Source of the DNA: Arthrobacter sp. CJ23
GTDB lineage: Bacteria > Actinomycetota > Actinomycetes > Actinomycetales > Micrococcaceae
Assembly: GCF_024741795.1 (NCBI RefSeq)
Contig: NZ_CP102950.1
Coordinates: 2,790,001-2,854,000 of the forward strand
Reading direction: 5' to 3'
Length of the DNA: 64,000 nucleotides
Position 1 is the stretch's first letter. Each line of letters starts with the position of its first letter. The translations under genes were made by a program, and so were the position numbers. The notes beneath the pieces are model-generated. The model saw only the letters and a list, made by a program, of their open reading frames with translations, made no database searches and was not told the DNA's origin. Of this stretch, positions 57,115-64,000 are shown piece by piece.

Positions 57115-58095
57115 CTAGCGTGCGTTGGCGGTGCTGGTGTGTGGTGGGGCGGGGGTCAGGCTGCCGCGCTCCGGGTCCCAGCGGACCGGTATTGGATCCG
57201 ACACGACGCCGTCGAAGAAGCCGTCGCTGTTGGCGTCATGGCAGGCCATTAGCAGCCATTGGCCTGCATGGTCCTGGATCAGGCGGCCGCTGTAGAGCCG
57301 TGCCGTCGTGACAATAGTTGCCGCTGCCACGTCGTAGGGGCCGCTGGTTTGGTCCGTTTCCAGGCTCCACATACCGCCGCCGCCGAATCCTTCGGCCCTC
57401 TCGGCAGCAAGAGTGTCCACTCCACAAGAGAACAGCAGGACGGTCCGGTCGTCCATGACCGCGGTCTGGGGAACTTCGAGGTGTCCGAAGCCCGCGCCGG
57501 GTTGGCTCAGGGGTGGCCTGACCTCCCAGGTTTCCAGGTCGGAGGAGACGGCGTGGCCGATGACTCCGCGGTTGTCGTCGTCTCCGGTGTTGGCCCGGGC
57601 CGTGATCAGCATGTGCCAGCCGTCGCCGTCCGGGTCGGCGAAGACCCAAGGATCCCGCCAGGCCTCTTCCGGCCAGGTGGAGTCGCCGTATTTTTCGTAC
57701 CAGCGTCCGTCGGCTTCGATCACTGTGGCCGCGTGCTTGGTCCAGACGTGGAGGTCCGGGGAGGTTGCGACGCCGATGGCTTCGATGTTGTGTGTTTCGT
57801 AGAAGCGGGCACCGGTGTAGAACATGCGCCAGATCCCGTCCGGGCCCCGGAGCACGCTGCCGGTCCAGGTCGAGGTCGCGTCGAAAGCATCCGGGTCATC
57901 GGGCTGAAGGACGACGCCGTGGGAGACCCAGGTGCTTAGGTCCTGTGAGGTGGCGTGCCCGATCCGGGCGTTGCGGTGCCGGAGCGCCGGGTCGCCCAGG
58001 CTCTTTGGAGCATGGAGGTAGTACATGTGGTACGTGGAGCCGTCGTCGGCTAGCCAGAAGTCCCACACCCATGAGTCCTTGAGACTGAAAACCAA
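57115..58095 (-). CDS. Clan GH-J glycosidase (GH32/68-like beta-fructosidase)
   Basis: 326 residues, five-bladed propeller. The expected acidic residues lie in SWVWDFWLADD near residue 11, WRDPWVF near 146 and HLEVPQ near 207, spaced as nucleophile, RDP and acid/base of this clan. It is shorter than classical invertases and has no C-terminal sandwich. Cleavage of a beta-fructoside (sucrose unit of raffinose) fits the operon but is inferred. Confidence 0.75.
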   Translation of the reverse strand: MVFSLKDSWVWDFWLADDGSTYHMYYLHAPKSLGDPALRHRNARIGHATSQDLSTWVSHGVVLQPDDPDAFDATSTWTGSVLRGPDGIWRMFYTGARFYETHNIEAIGVATSPDLHVWTKHAATVIEADGRWYEKYGDSTWPEEAWRDPWVFADPDGDGWHMLITARANTGDDDNRGVIGHAVSSDLETWEVRPPLSQPGAGFGHLEVPQTAVMDDRTVLLFSCGVDTLAAERAEGFGGGGMWSLETDQTSGPYDVAAATIVTTARLYSGRLIQDHAGQWLLMACHDANSDGFFDGVVSDPIPVRWDPERGSLTPAPPHTSTANAR

Positions 58096-58157
58096 TTGAA
58101 TAGACCTATCTGCTTGTTATTGTGGCCGCCTGTCGGGGCGGGATTGTTGTTGGGGGG

Positions 58158-59042
58158 TTAGCCCTTGACTGCTGAGCTGCTGATGCTGGCGACGAACCAG
58201 CGCTGGAAGATCAGGAAGACTGCCAGGACGGGGACGATGAACATCGTTCCGAAGGCCAGTACCTGGCCCCATTCCGGTGGCTGCTGGTTTTGGAAGATGC
58301 TGATGGCCAACGGGAGGGGCCGGACGGTTGGGTCGGAGACCATGAGGACCGGCCACAGGTACGATCCCCATTGGGCCAGGAAGGTCAGGATGGCGACGGT
58401 GGCGAACGCCGGTTTCGTGATGGGCACGATGACTTGGAAGAACGTCCGGAATGGCCCGGCACCGTCCAGGCGTGCTGCCTCTTCGATCTCGCCGGGAACG
58501 TCGAGGAAGAAGGTATAGAAGAGGAAGATCGAGAACGCGTTGGCCATGAACGGGATCGCCTGGATGTAGATGGTATCCCGCTGGCCGGAGAACATGAAAT
58601 ACAGGGGCAGGGCGACCGCTTCGAACGGGATGATCGTCAGGACAATCACCAGCAGGAAGAGGACCTTCTTTCCCCGCCATTGCATCCGGGCGAAGGAGTA
58701 GGCCGCCATCGAGTTCACGAATAGGCTGCCGGCAACGACGGCGGTGGTGACGATGATTGAGACGACGGCGAACTGCCCGAAATATCCGGTGGCATCGGAA
58801 CTGAGGTGGTCGAAGACGCCGATGTAGTTCTCGACGGACAGGTTCGTGGGGACGAAGCCGCTAAGGCCGCTGAGGACCTCAGTCGACGGGCGGAAGCTTC
58901 CGACGATCAGGTAATAGACCGGCAGGAAGAAGAACAGCGCGACCGCCGTCAGGATCAGGTAGTGGAGTGCGGTCTGCCAGCGATGGGTGCGTTTCATGCT
59001 TCCGCCCCGCCTCGTTGGCTGCACGGTTCTGGACATCGTCAT
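58158..59042 (-). CDS. Sugar ABC transporter permease (MalG-like)
   Basis: 294 residues with six predicted transmembrane helices. The EAA loop is EIEEAARLDGAGPFRTFFQVIVP (in part EEAARLDGAGPF). The start ATG 59042 overlaps the TGA of the upstream permease (TGATG). It is one of two permeases of a CUT1-type importer. Confidence 0.9.
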   Translation of the reverse strand: MTMSRTVQPTRRGGSMKRTHRWQTALHYLILTAVALFFFLPVYYLIVGSFRPSTEVLSGLSGFVPTNLSVENYIGVFDHLSSDATGYFGQFAVVSIIVTTAVVAGSLFVNSMAAYSFARMQWRGKKVLFLLVIVLTIIPFEAVALPLYFMFSGQRDTIYIQAIPFMANAFSIFLFYTFFLDVPGEIEEAARLDGAGPFRTFFQVIVPITKPAFATVAILTFLAQWGSYLWPVLMVSDPTVRPLPLAISIFQNQQPPEWGQVLAFGTMFIVPVLAVFLIFQRWFVASISSSAVKG

Positions 59043-60007
59043 CAGACCCCTCCTCGCTGGCGCGCCGCGGCGCGTTGAATGATTGCGATCACGGTGATGA
59101 TCAGCATGAAAATGACGGTCATGGCTGCGGCCTGGCCCACGTTGTTGTTATCGAAGCCGGTGTTGATGATCTGGGTCATGACGGTCTCGGTGGAACCGCG
59201 GTCGACACTTCCGGAACGACTCAACAGGTACACCTGGTCGAAGAGCCTGAAGGAGAAGATCGTGGTGATGAGGGCGACGAAGATCAGCGTGTTCCGGATG
59301 CCCGGCACGGTGACGTTGATGAACTGGGCCCACTTGCTGGCGCGGTCCAGCGATGCCGCCTCGTAGAGTTCGGTTGGGACGCTTTGAAGCGCCGCGAGAA
59401 CGATGATCATCTGGAAGCTCACGCTTTGCCAGATGGACATGACAATGATCGATCCGAGCGCAGTGGCGGGATCGCCGAGCCAGTCGTGGCTGGACAGTGT
59501 GCCTCCGCTGAAGAGCCCAAGGATGGCGTTCAGGAGTCCTTGGTCTCCGCGGGAGTAGATGAGCCGCCAGATCACGGCTGTCAGGGCCAGCGGGAACACC
59601 AGGGGCATGAAGATGAAGGTCCGGAAGATCACCATGCCGCGCAGTTTTCGGTTGACGAGGACGGCCAGGGCGAGGGCCAAAACGGTCTGCACAGGTACGA
59701 CGATGAGGGCGAAGCTGAAGTTGTTCAGCAGTGCTTGGCCGAAAGCCGCGGCCAGGTCCGGATCGGTGAACAACCTTGCGTACTGTTCGAACCCGACGAA
59801 TCGGGCCGGCCGCGGGCTGTTGAGCTGCACGCGGTAGAAGGACAGCACCACTGCGAGCACGAACGGTGCGACAAGGAAGATAGCGAGTCCGAGCAGTGCC
59901 GGACTGGCGAAGAGCGGGCCCGCGAACCGGTGCCCGGAAAGGCCGGCGGATGACCGGCGCCTTGCCGGCACCGTGGGGGCCTGGATCTGTTGCGTTTGTG
60001 TGGTCAT
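59042..60007 (-). CDS. Sugar ABC transporter permease (MalF-like)
   Basis: 321 residues with six predicted transmembrane helices after a 40-residue cytoplasmic head. The EAA loop reads ELYEAASLDRASKWAQFINVTVP (in part ELYEAASLDRASKW). ATG 60007 is used; the frame to 60283 is a shadow of the binding-protein gene. No ATPase gene is in the operon, so a shared MsmK-type ATPase elsewhere is probable. Confidence 0.9.
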   Translation of the reverse strand: MTTQTQQIQAPTVPARRRSSAGLSGHRFAGPLFASPALLGLAIFLVAPFVLAVVLSFYRVQLNSPRPARFVGFEQYARLFTDPDLAAAFGQALLNNFSFALIVVPVQTVLALALAVLVNRKLRGMVIFRTFIFMPLVFPLALTAVIWRLIYSRGDQGLLNAILGLFSGGTLSSHDWLGDPATALGSIIVMSIWQSVSFQMIIVLAALQSVPTELYEAASLDRASKWAQFINVTVPGIRNTLIFVALITTIFSFRLFDQVYLLSRSGSVDRGSTETVMTQIINTGFDNNNVGQAAAMTVIFMLIITVIAIIQRAAARQRGGV

Positions 60008-60084
60008 GATGGAGGCTTTCGCTAGGAGCAAGTCCGGAGAGGTCCGGCCGCCGTCATTGCGGCGGCCGGACGAGAGCCGGAGGT

Positions 60085-61440
60085 CTATTTCTTGTATCCG
60101 TCGTTGTCGGCGAAGTTCTGGTCGATGGCGCGGGCGGCGGCGCTCAGGGCTTCCTTGGCATCCTTGCCGGCATAGATGGCGGCCTCGGCCTTGCCGACCT
60201 GGTCCGTGACAACGGGGTAGCCTGCGGTCACCGGCCGGGTGACACTGACGCAGTTGTCGTTGATTTTGTCCTCGGTGCCGCACGCCTTGCTCAGCTGATC
60301 GCCGAGGAGCTGCAACTGCTTCCCGGGGCCGTAGAGGCTGGAAGTGGCCAGTGACGTCTTGGTGGCGGGCGGGGCACCGTTGGCGTCGGTGTAGGTGTGG
60401 ACGCTCTCATCCGACATCAGGAAGTCCAAGAACTTCCCGGCCGCGGTACCGTTCTTGGTGGTAGCACCCATGCCCCAGGCGAAGGTCCCGGAAGCGGTCT
60501 TGGTGCCCTTGCCGAAGTTCGGCAGGGGAATGGAGACCAGATCGCTGCCCAGGGCCTTGTAGGTCGGGTAGGTCCAGTGACCCACCCAGCTCAACGCGAC
60601 GCGCCCGTTGGTGAAGGCCAGCCCGTCAGCGTTCGGATCAGTGAACTTCTTCCAGCTCGCGAACTTTGTCAGGGACTTCACGTTGGCTTCCGAATCCAGC
60701 GCCCCGGACGCCTTGTTGTCCTTGAGCATGGTCCCTCCACCGGACCAGATGACCGGCCCAGCAGAACAGCACGTACCCCACTCGCCGGCAAAACCATACT
60801 GCTCGGAAAGATCCAGGGGTTTTCCGCCTGGCACCACGGTGGCGAGCTTGTCCAGAACTCCGGTGAACTCCTCAGCTGTCCACGCCTTCTCCGGGGTGGT
60901 CGGGTAGGCGACGCCGGCGGCATTCAGCAGCTTCTTGTTGCCCCACAGCGCCAGGCCGGCGTTCATCATGCCCACGCCATAGGCGGCATTGTCAACAGTG
61001 TTCTGCGCCTTGATGGAATCCGTCTGGTTCGACAGCGTTGCGTCGGACACGGAGCCCTTCAGGGGGGCCATCTTGCCGTTGTAGACGAAGCTGGCCAAGG
61101 TGGGCCCATCGAAGTCAAGAACATCAGGCAAGTCGCCCGGTGCGGCAGAGTTCACGGCCTTGGTGTACTGGTCGGAAGGGAATAGCTTCAGGTTCACTTT
61201 GATCTTGCTCTGTGAGCTTTCGAAGCTCGAGATGATCTTCTTCAGTGCATCGTTCTCGGCAGCCTGTCCATCGACGGCCCAAACATTAATGGTGCCCTCG
61301 CCGGAGCCTGCCTCAACGGAGGGGCCGGCGCTGCCGGTTCCCGGACCGCCGCAGGCAGTTAGTGCCATGGCTGCGATGGATACTGCGGCGGCAGCGGTGA
61401 GGATCCGCGCCCCGCTCGTGGATTTCGGAATGGTCATCAT
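60085..61440 (-). CDS. Sugar-binding lipoprotein of ABC importer
   Basis: 451 residues. A signal peptide with lipobox LTAC near residues 26-29 makes it a lipoprotein. The mature part is a cluster-B-type solute-binding fold (ESSQSKIKVNLKLFPS, then WVGHWTYP). ATG 61440 follows GAAGGG; 61437 is an equal alternative. It is divergent from the LacI regulator and controlled through the paired operators. Confidence 0.9.
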   Translation of the reverse strand: MMTIPKSTSGARILTAAAAVSIAAMALTACGGPGTGSAGPSVEAGSGEGTINVWAVDGQAAENDALKKIISSFESSQSKIKVNLKLFPSDQYTKAVNSAAPGDLPDVLDFDGPTLASFVYNGKMAPLKGSVSDATLSNQTDSIKAQNTVDNAAYGVGMMNAGLALWGNKKLLNAAGVAYPTTPEKAWTAEEFTGVLDKLATVVPGGKPLDLSEQYGFAGEWGTCCSAGPVIWSGGGTMLKDNKASGALDSEANVKSLTKFASWKKFTDPNADGLAFTNGRVALSWVGHWTYPTYKALGSDLVSIPLPNFGKGTKTASGTFAWGMGATTKNGTAAGKFLDFLMSDESVHTYTDANGAPPATKTSLATSSLYGPGKQLQLLGDQLSKACGTEDKINDNCVSVTRPVTAGYPVVTDQVGKAEAAIYAGKDAKEALSAAARAIDQNFADNDGYKK

Positions 61441-61540
61441 TGATCCCTTCGGAGGATGTGAAATTTTAGGGAAAGCATTCAAAATGCTGTCGACATCGTC
61501 AGGCGAAGCGTGAGGAGGATCACTACCCAGGGGCTTGAGA

Positions 61541-61642
61541 ATGAGTCTACGCGGGTAGACTCATCAGTGCAAGCGTCTTTTCAGCCTTGGTAAGCCTTGG
61601 GCGAGTCGTCGACAAGATCATAGTCAACGCGGGTAGACTATG
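61541..61642. promoter_or_regulatory. Two LacI-type operators in the divergent sugar-gene promoter
   Basis: Operator 1: ATGAGTCTAC-GCGG-GTAGACTCAT (61541-61564), perfect 10-bp arms. Operator 2: CATAGTCAAC-GCGG-GTAGACTATG (61619-61642), one mismatch. Both share GTCNAC GCGG GTAGAC and their centres are 78 bp apart, near seven helical turns, which suits repression by DNA looping. They lie between the binding-protein gene and lacI. Confidence 0.8.
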
Positions 61643-61671
61643 AGGAACAACGGAGTATAGAGGTGGTCTTC

Positions 61672-62688
61672 ATGGCAAATCTGCAGGCGCAGGCCGGATC
61701 CGGAAAGGTGACACGGACCGACGTCGCCCGCTATGCGGGGGTGAGTACGGCAGTCGTCAGCTATGTCATCAACGGGGGTCCCAAACCGGTCGCGACAGCG
61801 ACTGCGGCACGGGTGCGCGAAGCCATCAAAGTGCTCCAGTATCAGCCCAATGCAACAGCCCGGGCCCTGTCCCTGGGCTCCACGCGGCTGCTGGGCATGA
61901 TTGTTCCCGACAGCACCAACCCCTATTTCGCTGAGCTCACGGACGCCATCGCGCAGGCAGCGGCCGCCCGCGGCTACGCACTCCTCGCCGCCAACTCCCG
62001 CACGGATGCCAACACGGAGCGGCAGAACACCCTCAATCTCGTCTCGCGGCAGGTCGACGCGATCATCCTCGCCACCGTGCTGAGCCCAAGTGAAGTCGCC
62101 GCCATGCCGGTCCAGGGAATCCCCCGGGTGCTCATCGACCAGTCCAGCGCCGTGCACGGCATACCCACGATCAGTACCGACTTTGAACAAGGAGCCGCAA
62201 TGGGCGTCCGGCACCTTATCGGTCACGGCCACGAGGACATTGGCATTCTGGTCGGCAAGGACATTGACCCGTCACGTGTGGACCCACGGCAAAACGGCTG
62301 GAGGAAGGCGCTTCGCGAGGCAGGCCTGCCCGACGGACCCGCGGAATTCACGGAGTTCACCAGGCAAGGCGGCTACGAAGCCACGCTCCGCCTTCTTGAG
62401 CTGCCGAAGCCGCCGACGGCCATTTTCGCCAGCTCTGACCTGTTGGCCGTCGGAGCCCTTCGCGCCATCCACGAAGCCAACATGTCCGTACCCGGTGACA
62501 TTGCCGTTGTCTCCTTCGACGGAACTTCCGAATCGGAATTCAGCTGGCCTCAGCTCACCACGGTGAGACAGCCGATCAACCAAATCGCCGACGCAGTCCT
62601 TGAATCAGCTCTCTCCAGTGACGAGCCAGACGGCGAGATTCAACTGTTTCCCACCGATTTGGTCATCCGGCGATCTTGCGGTTGCTAA
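61672..62688 (+). CDS. LacI-family transcriptional regulator
   Basis: 338 residues. N-terminal LacI helix-turn-helix (about residues 14-60: TRTDVARYAGVSTAVVSYVIN in part DVARYAGVSTAVVSYV) and a periplasmic-binding-protein-like sensor domain. Start ATG 61672. It sits divergently from the sugar importer operon and probably represses it through the paired operators, released by an alpha-galactoside or a cleavage product. Confidence 0.92.
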   Translation: MANLQAQAGSGKVTRTDVARYAGVSTAVVSYVINGGPKPVATATAARVREAIKVLQYQPNATARALSLGSTRLLGMIVPDSTNPYFAELTDAIAQAAAARGYALLAANSRTDANTERQNTLNLVSRQVDAIILATVLSPSEVAAMPVQGIPRVLIDQSSAVHGIPTISTDFEQGAAMGVRHLIGHGHEDIGILVGKDIDPSRVDPRQNGWRKALREAGLPDGPAEFTEFTRQGGYEATLRLLELPKPPTAIFASSDLLAVGALRAIHEANMSVPGDIAVVSFDGTSESEFSWPQLTTVRQPINQIADAVLESALSSDEPDGEIQLFPTDLVIRRSCGC

Positions 62689-63470
62689 GACTTCTCAATG
62701 TGTCCGGTCTGTGAAGTCCCAGCAGCGAGGCTGCCCAGCAACTTCAGGCGCTCCTCGCTTCGGGTACCCGGTTTGGCTGTGTAGCCGGACATGAACCATA
62801 CGGGGTTCGCAGGGGAGTCCATTGCCTCGTACACCAACTCGAGGTCGCCGACCTCGGGATGATAGACGCGTTTGATCCCGGTCCGGTGGTGCCGGACATC
62901 GTGCGCAGCCCAGCGCAGCCGGACTTCATCACTGCGGGTCATCAGCTCTCGGACGCTTATCCCGAGGATTCTGGCCGGCGTAACTGCGCAGCGTGGCGAC
63001 GATGTCGGACGCGTTCTGCTCCCATTCGGAGAAGAACACCCTCGCTGCCGGGCTGAAGAAGGTGAACCTGGCGGTGTTGCCATGGCTTGCCGGATCCTCC
63101 AGCAGCGGCGCGTAGAGGGCATGGCCTTGCGCGTTGGCCAGCCACGAAGTCCATCCAGGGGTCTCGTGCCCAGACGGGCATGGCGATCGCGTCGATGAAC
63201 CGTTGCAGGCTCGGAAGGAATGGCTGCTCCACCAGACGTTTGCGACGGCGGACCGGCTGGGGACCGGCAGCCTCGGCCGGGGCGTGCAGGTGATCGATCT
63301 CCGCCTCGTCCAGGCGCAAAGTTCTGGCAATGCCGTCAAGGATCTCATGGGAGACTCCGCGCAGGTCCCCCGTTCCATTCGCGCGTTGTACTCTACGCTG
63401 ACGCCGGCCAGCATGGCTACTTCCTCGCGCCGAAGGCCCGGTACCGAAAGTCGGAGGGACCCGCGCTCAC
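62685..63470 (-). pseudogene. Frameshifted MmyB-like XRE regulator
   Basis: Three minus-strand frames together give a MmyB-like regulator: VPGLRREEVAMLAGVSVEY (near 63440), then LRLDEAEIDHLHAPAEA (63300s), then HALYAPLLEDPASHGNTARF (63100s), then WAAHDVRHHRTGIKRVYHP (62900s) and YTAKPGTRSEERLKLL at the end. The reading frame changes at least twice and the N-terminus is degraded, so no full-length protein is made. It converges on lacI with a 4-base overlap at the stop. Confidence 0.8.
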
Positions 63471-63649
63471 GTTACGGAAGTCGTCTCGGGCAGGGCACTG
63501 GCGGCGATCGTCCGGGTTGGACACTTCAAGCTTTCTGCGAAGATTTTTCCTCGGCACGCCGTTACGACATTGATGCTCCAGCGGTGTCTAAGAGTGTTCA
63601 TCGGCTACCGGCGATCACTCAGATCCGACCATGGACACCCCGCTCAAAA

Positions 63650-64000
63650 TCAGCGCGAACGCTGGCATTTCGGGCAAAAATGGGAGGACCTGTTCATGAA
63701 GGCCATGCGCTTAATCGGGGTTCCGCAGCGACGACAGGGCTCGCCCTCACGCCCATAAACTTCAAGGTCTCTTGCGAAGTAGCCGGAATCGCCGTTGACG
63801 TTGACGTAGAGGGAGTCGAAGCTGGTGCCGCCGGCGGCGAGGGCGTCGCTCATGACGTCCCGTGCGGAGTCCACCAGGCGCTCGGCGTCGGCCCGGCGCA
63901 GCGTGTCCGTGGGCCGGGCGTAGTGCAGCCTGGCCCGCCACAGGGCCTCGTCCGCGTAGATGTTCCCGATGCCCGAGATCACGCCCTGGTCCAGCAGCGC
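63650..64000 (-). CDS. mutM: Formamidopyrimidine-DNA glycosylase, C-terminal part
   Basis: The frame is open to the right edge (N-terminus outside the window). [20 protein letters not shown] and the zinc finger [24 protein letters not shown] mark Fpg/MutM (in part [19 protein letters not shown]). It removes oxidised purines such as 8-oxoguanine. The tail after GYFAR (63774 and below) differs from the stranded native tail at 48767-48934, so the 3' end appears to be supplied by the island. The joined frame remains intact. Confidence 0.93.
   Translation of the reverse strand, partial: ALLDQGVISGIGNIYADEALWRARLHYARPTDTLRRADAERLVDSARDVMSDALAAGGTSFDSLYVNVNGDSGYFARDLEVYGREGEPCRRCGTPIKRMAFMNRSSHFCPKCQRSR
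63774..63784. repeat. Right 11-bp border repeat (att-like)
   Basis: GCGAAGTAGCC, the partner of 48921-48931, inside the mutM frame where the old and new tails diverge. Confidence 0.75.

Larger units (their letters stand above)
48921..63784. mobile_element. Catabolic genomic island inserted in mutM
   Basis: Both borders carry GCGAAGTAGCC (48921-48931 and 63774-63784) inside the mutM reading frame, coding for GYFA. Between them lie 14.8 kb of genes unrelated to the surrounding housekeeping set: a TetR-controlled oxidoreductase group, an aldo/keto reductase and a LacI-controlled alpha-galactoside operon. The mutM body is joined to a new, different zinc-finger tail, and the old tail is left at the far end. 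That is what an element leaves when it integrates into a gene's 3' end and restores the frame with its own copy. No integrase is recognised, so it may be decayed or moved in trans. Confidence 0.8.

Overview
The window looks like part of a chromosome from a high-GC actinobacterium of the Micrococcaceae (Arthrobacter/Pseudarthrobacter type). The reasons are a homodimeric-type aceE, a FasR-type regulator in front of fabD-fabH-acpP-fabF, the families DUF3052, DUF3145 and DUF2469, tandem lepB genes, a cell-division/SRP block of smc, ftsY and ffh, and abundant GTG/TTG starts. The genus is an inference from gene content and order; nothing was searched.

Layout. (1) Positions 1 to about 10914 are the right-hand part of an integrated conjugative or mobilizable element. 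It holds a run of small proteins of unknown function (one with a Coq4-like HDxxHx11E motif), a control region with operators inside a perfect 17-bp inverted repeat, a TraG/HerA-like ATPase, a replication-relaxation protein, an orphan DNA methyltransferase, a ribbon-helix-helix protein, ArdA antirestriction protein, an XRE regulator with an ImmA-like protease, and a large serine recombinase whose reading frame ends inside tRNA-Val(UAC), the apparent attachment site. The left end lies outside the window. (2) 11044-12924 is a small minus-strand operon (DUF3052, peroxiredoxin, sirtuin). (3) 13336-21345 holds aceE and then fasR-fabD-fabH-acpP-fabF; a shared 17-bp operator-like motif precedes fasR and fabD. 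(4) 21502-31148, minus strand, is the block rpsP-khpA-rimM-trmD-rplS-lepB-lepB-rnhB-DUF2469-yraN-yifB-dprA-DUF3145. (5) 31372-36709 has VOC and amidohydrolase genes, a TPP riboswitch with thiC, and an alpha/beta-hydrolase-fold protein that lacks its nucleophile. (6) 36821-48678 holds ffh, a glucose-6-phosphate dehydrogenase gene, glnB-amtB, an MFS transporter, ftsY, smc and a membrane protein.

(7) 48921-63784 is a second, cryptic island of about 14.9 kb. It splits mutM: the old 3' end of mutM (zinc finger) survives next to smc at 48767-48934, while the mutM body at the right edge has a different 3' end. The two copies share an 11-bp sequence, GCGAAGTAGCC, at the two borders. Cargo is a TetR-controlled group (quinone-reductase-like oxidoreductase, alpha/beta hydrolase, EthD-like protein), an aldo/keto reductase, and a LacI-controlled alpha-galactoside operon (GH36 alpha-galactosidase, GH32/68-like beta-fructosidase and a complete sugar ABC importer except for the ATPase) that fits uptake and splitting of raffinose-type sugars. 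No integrase gene was recognised on this island.

The most unusual items are the mutM tail-swap island, the three shared TTGCAT-N2-ATGCAA operators of the first element (one overlaps the -35 box of its own regulator gene), the perfect inverted repeat around two of them, and the Coq4-like motif protein.
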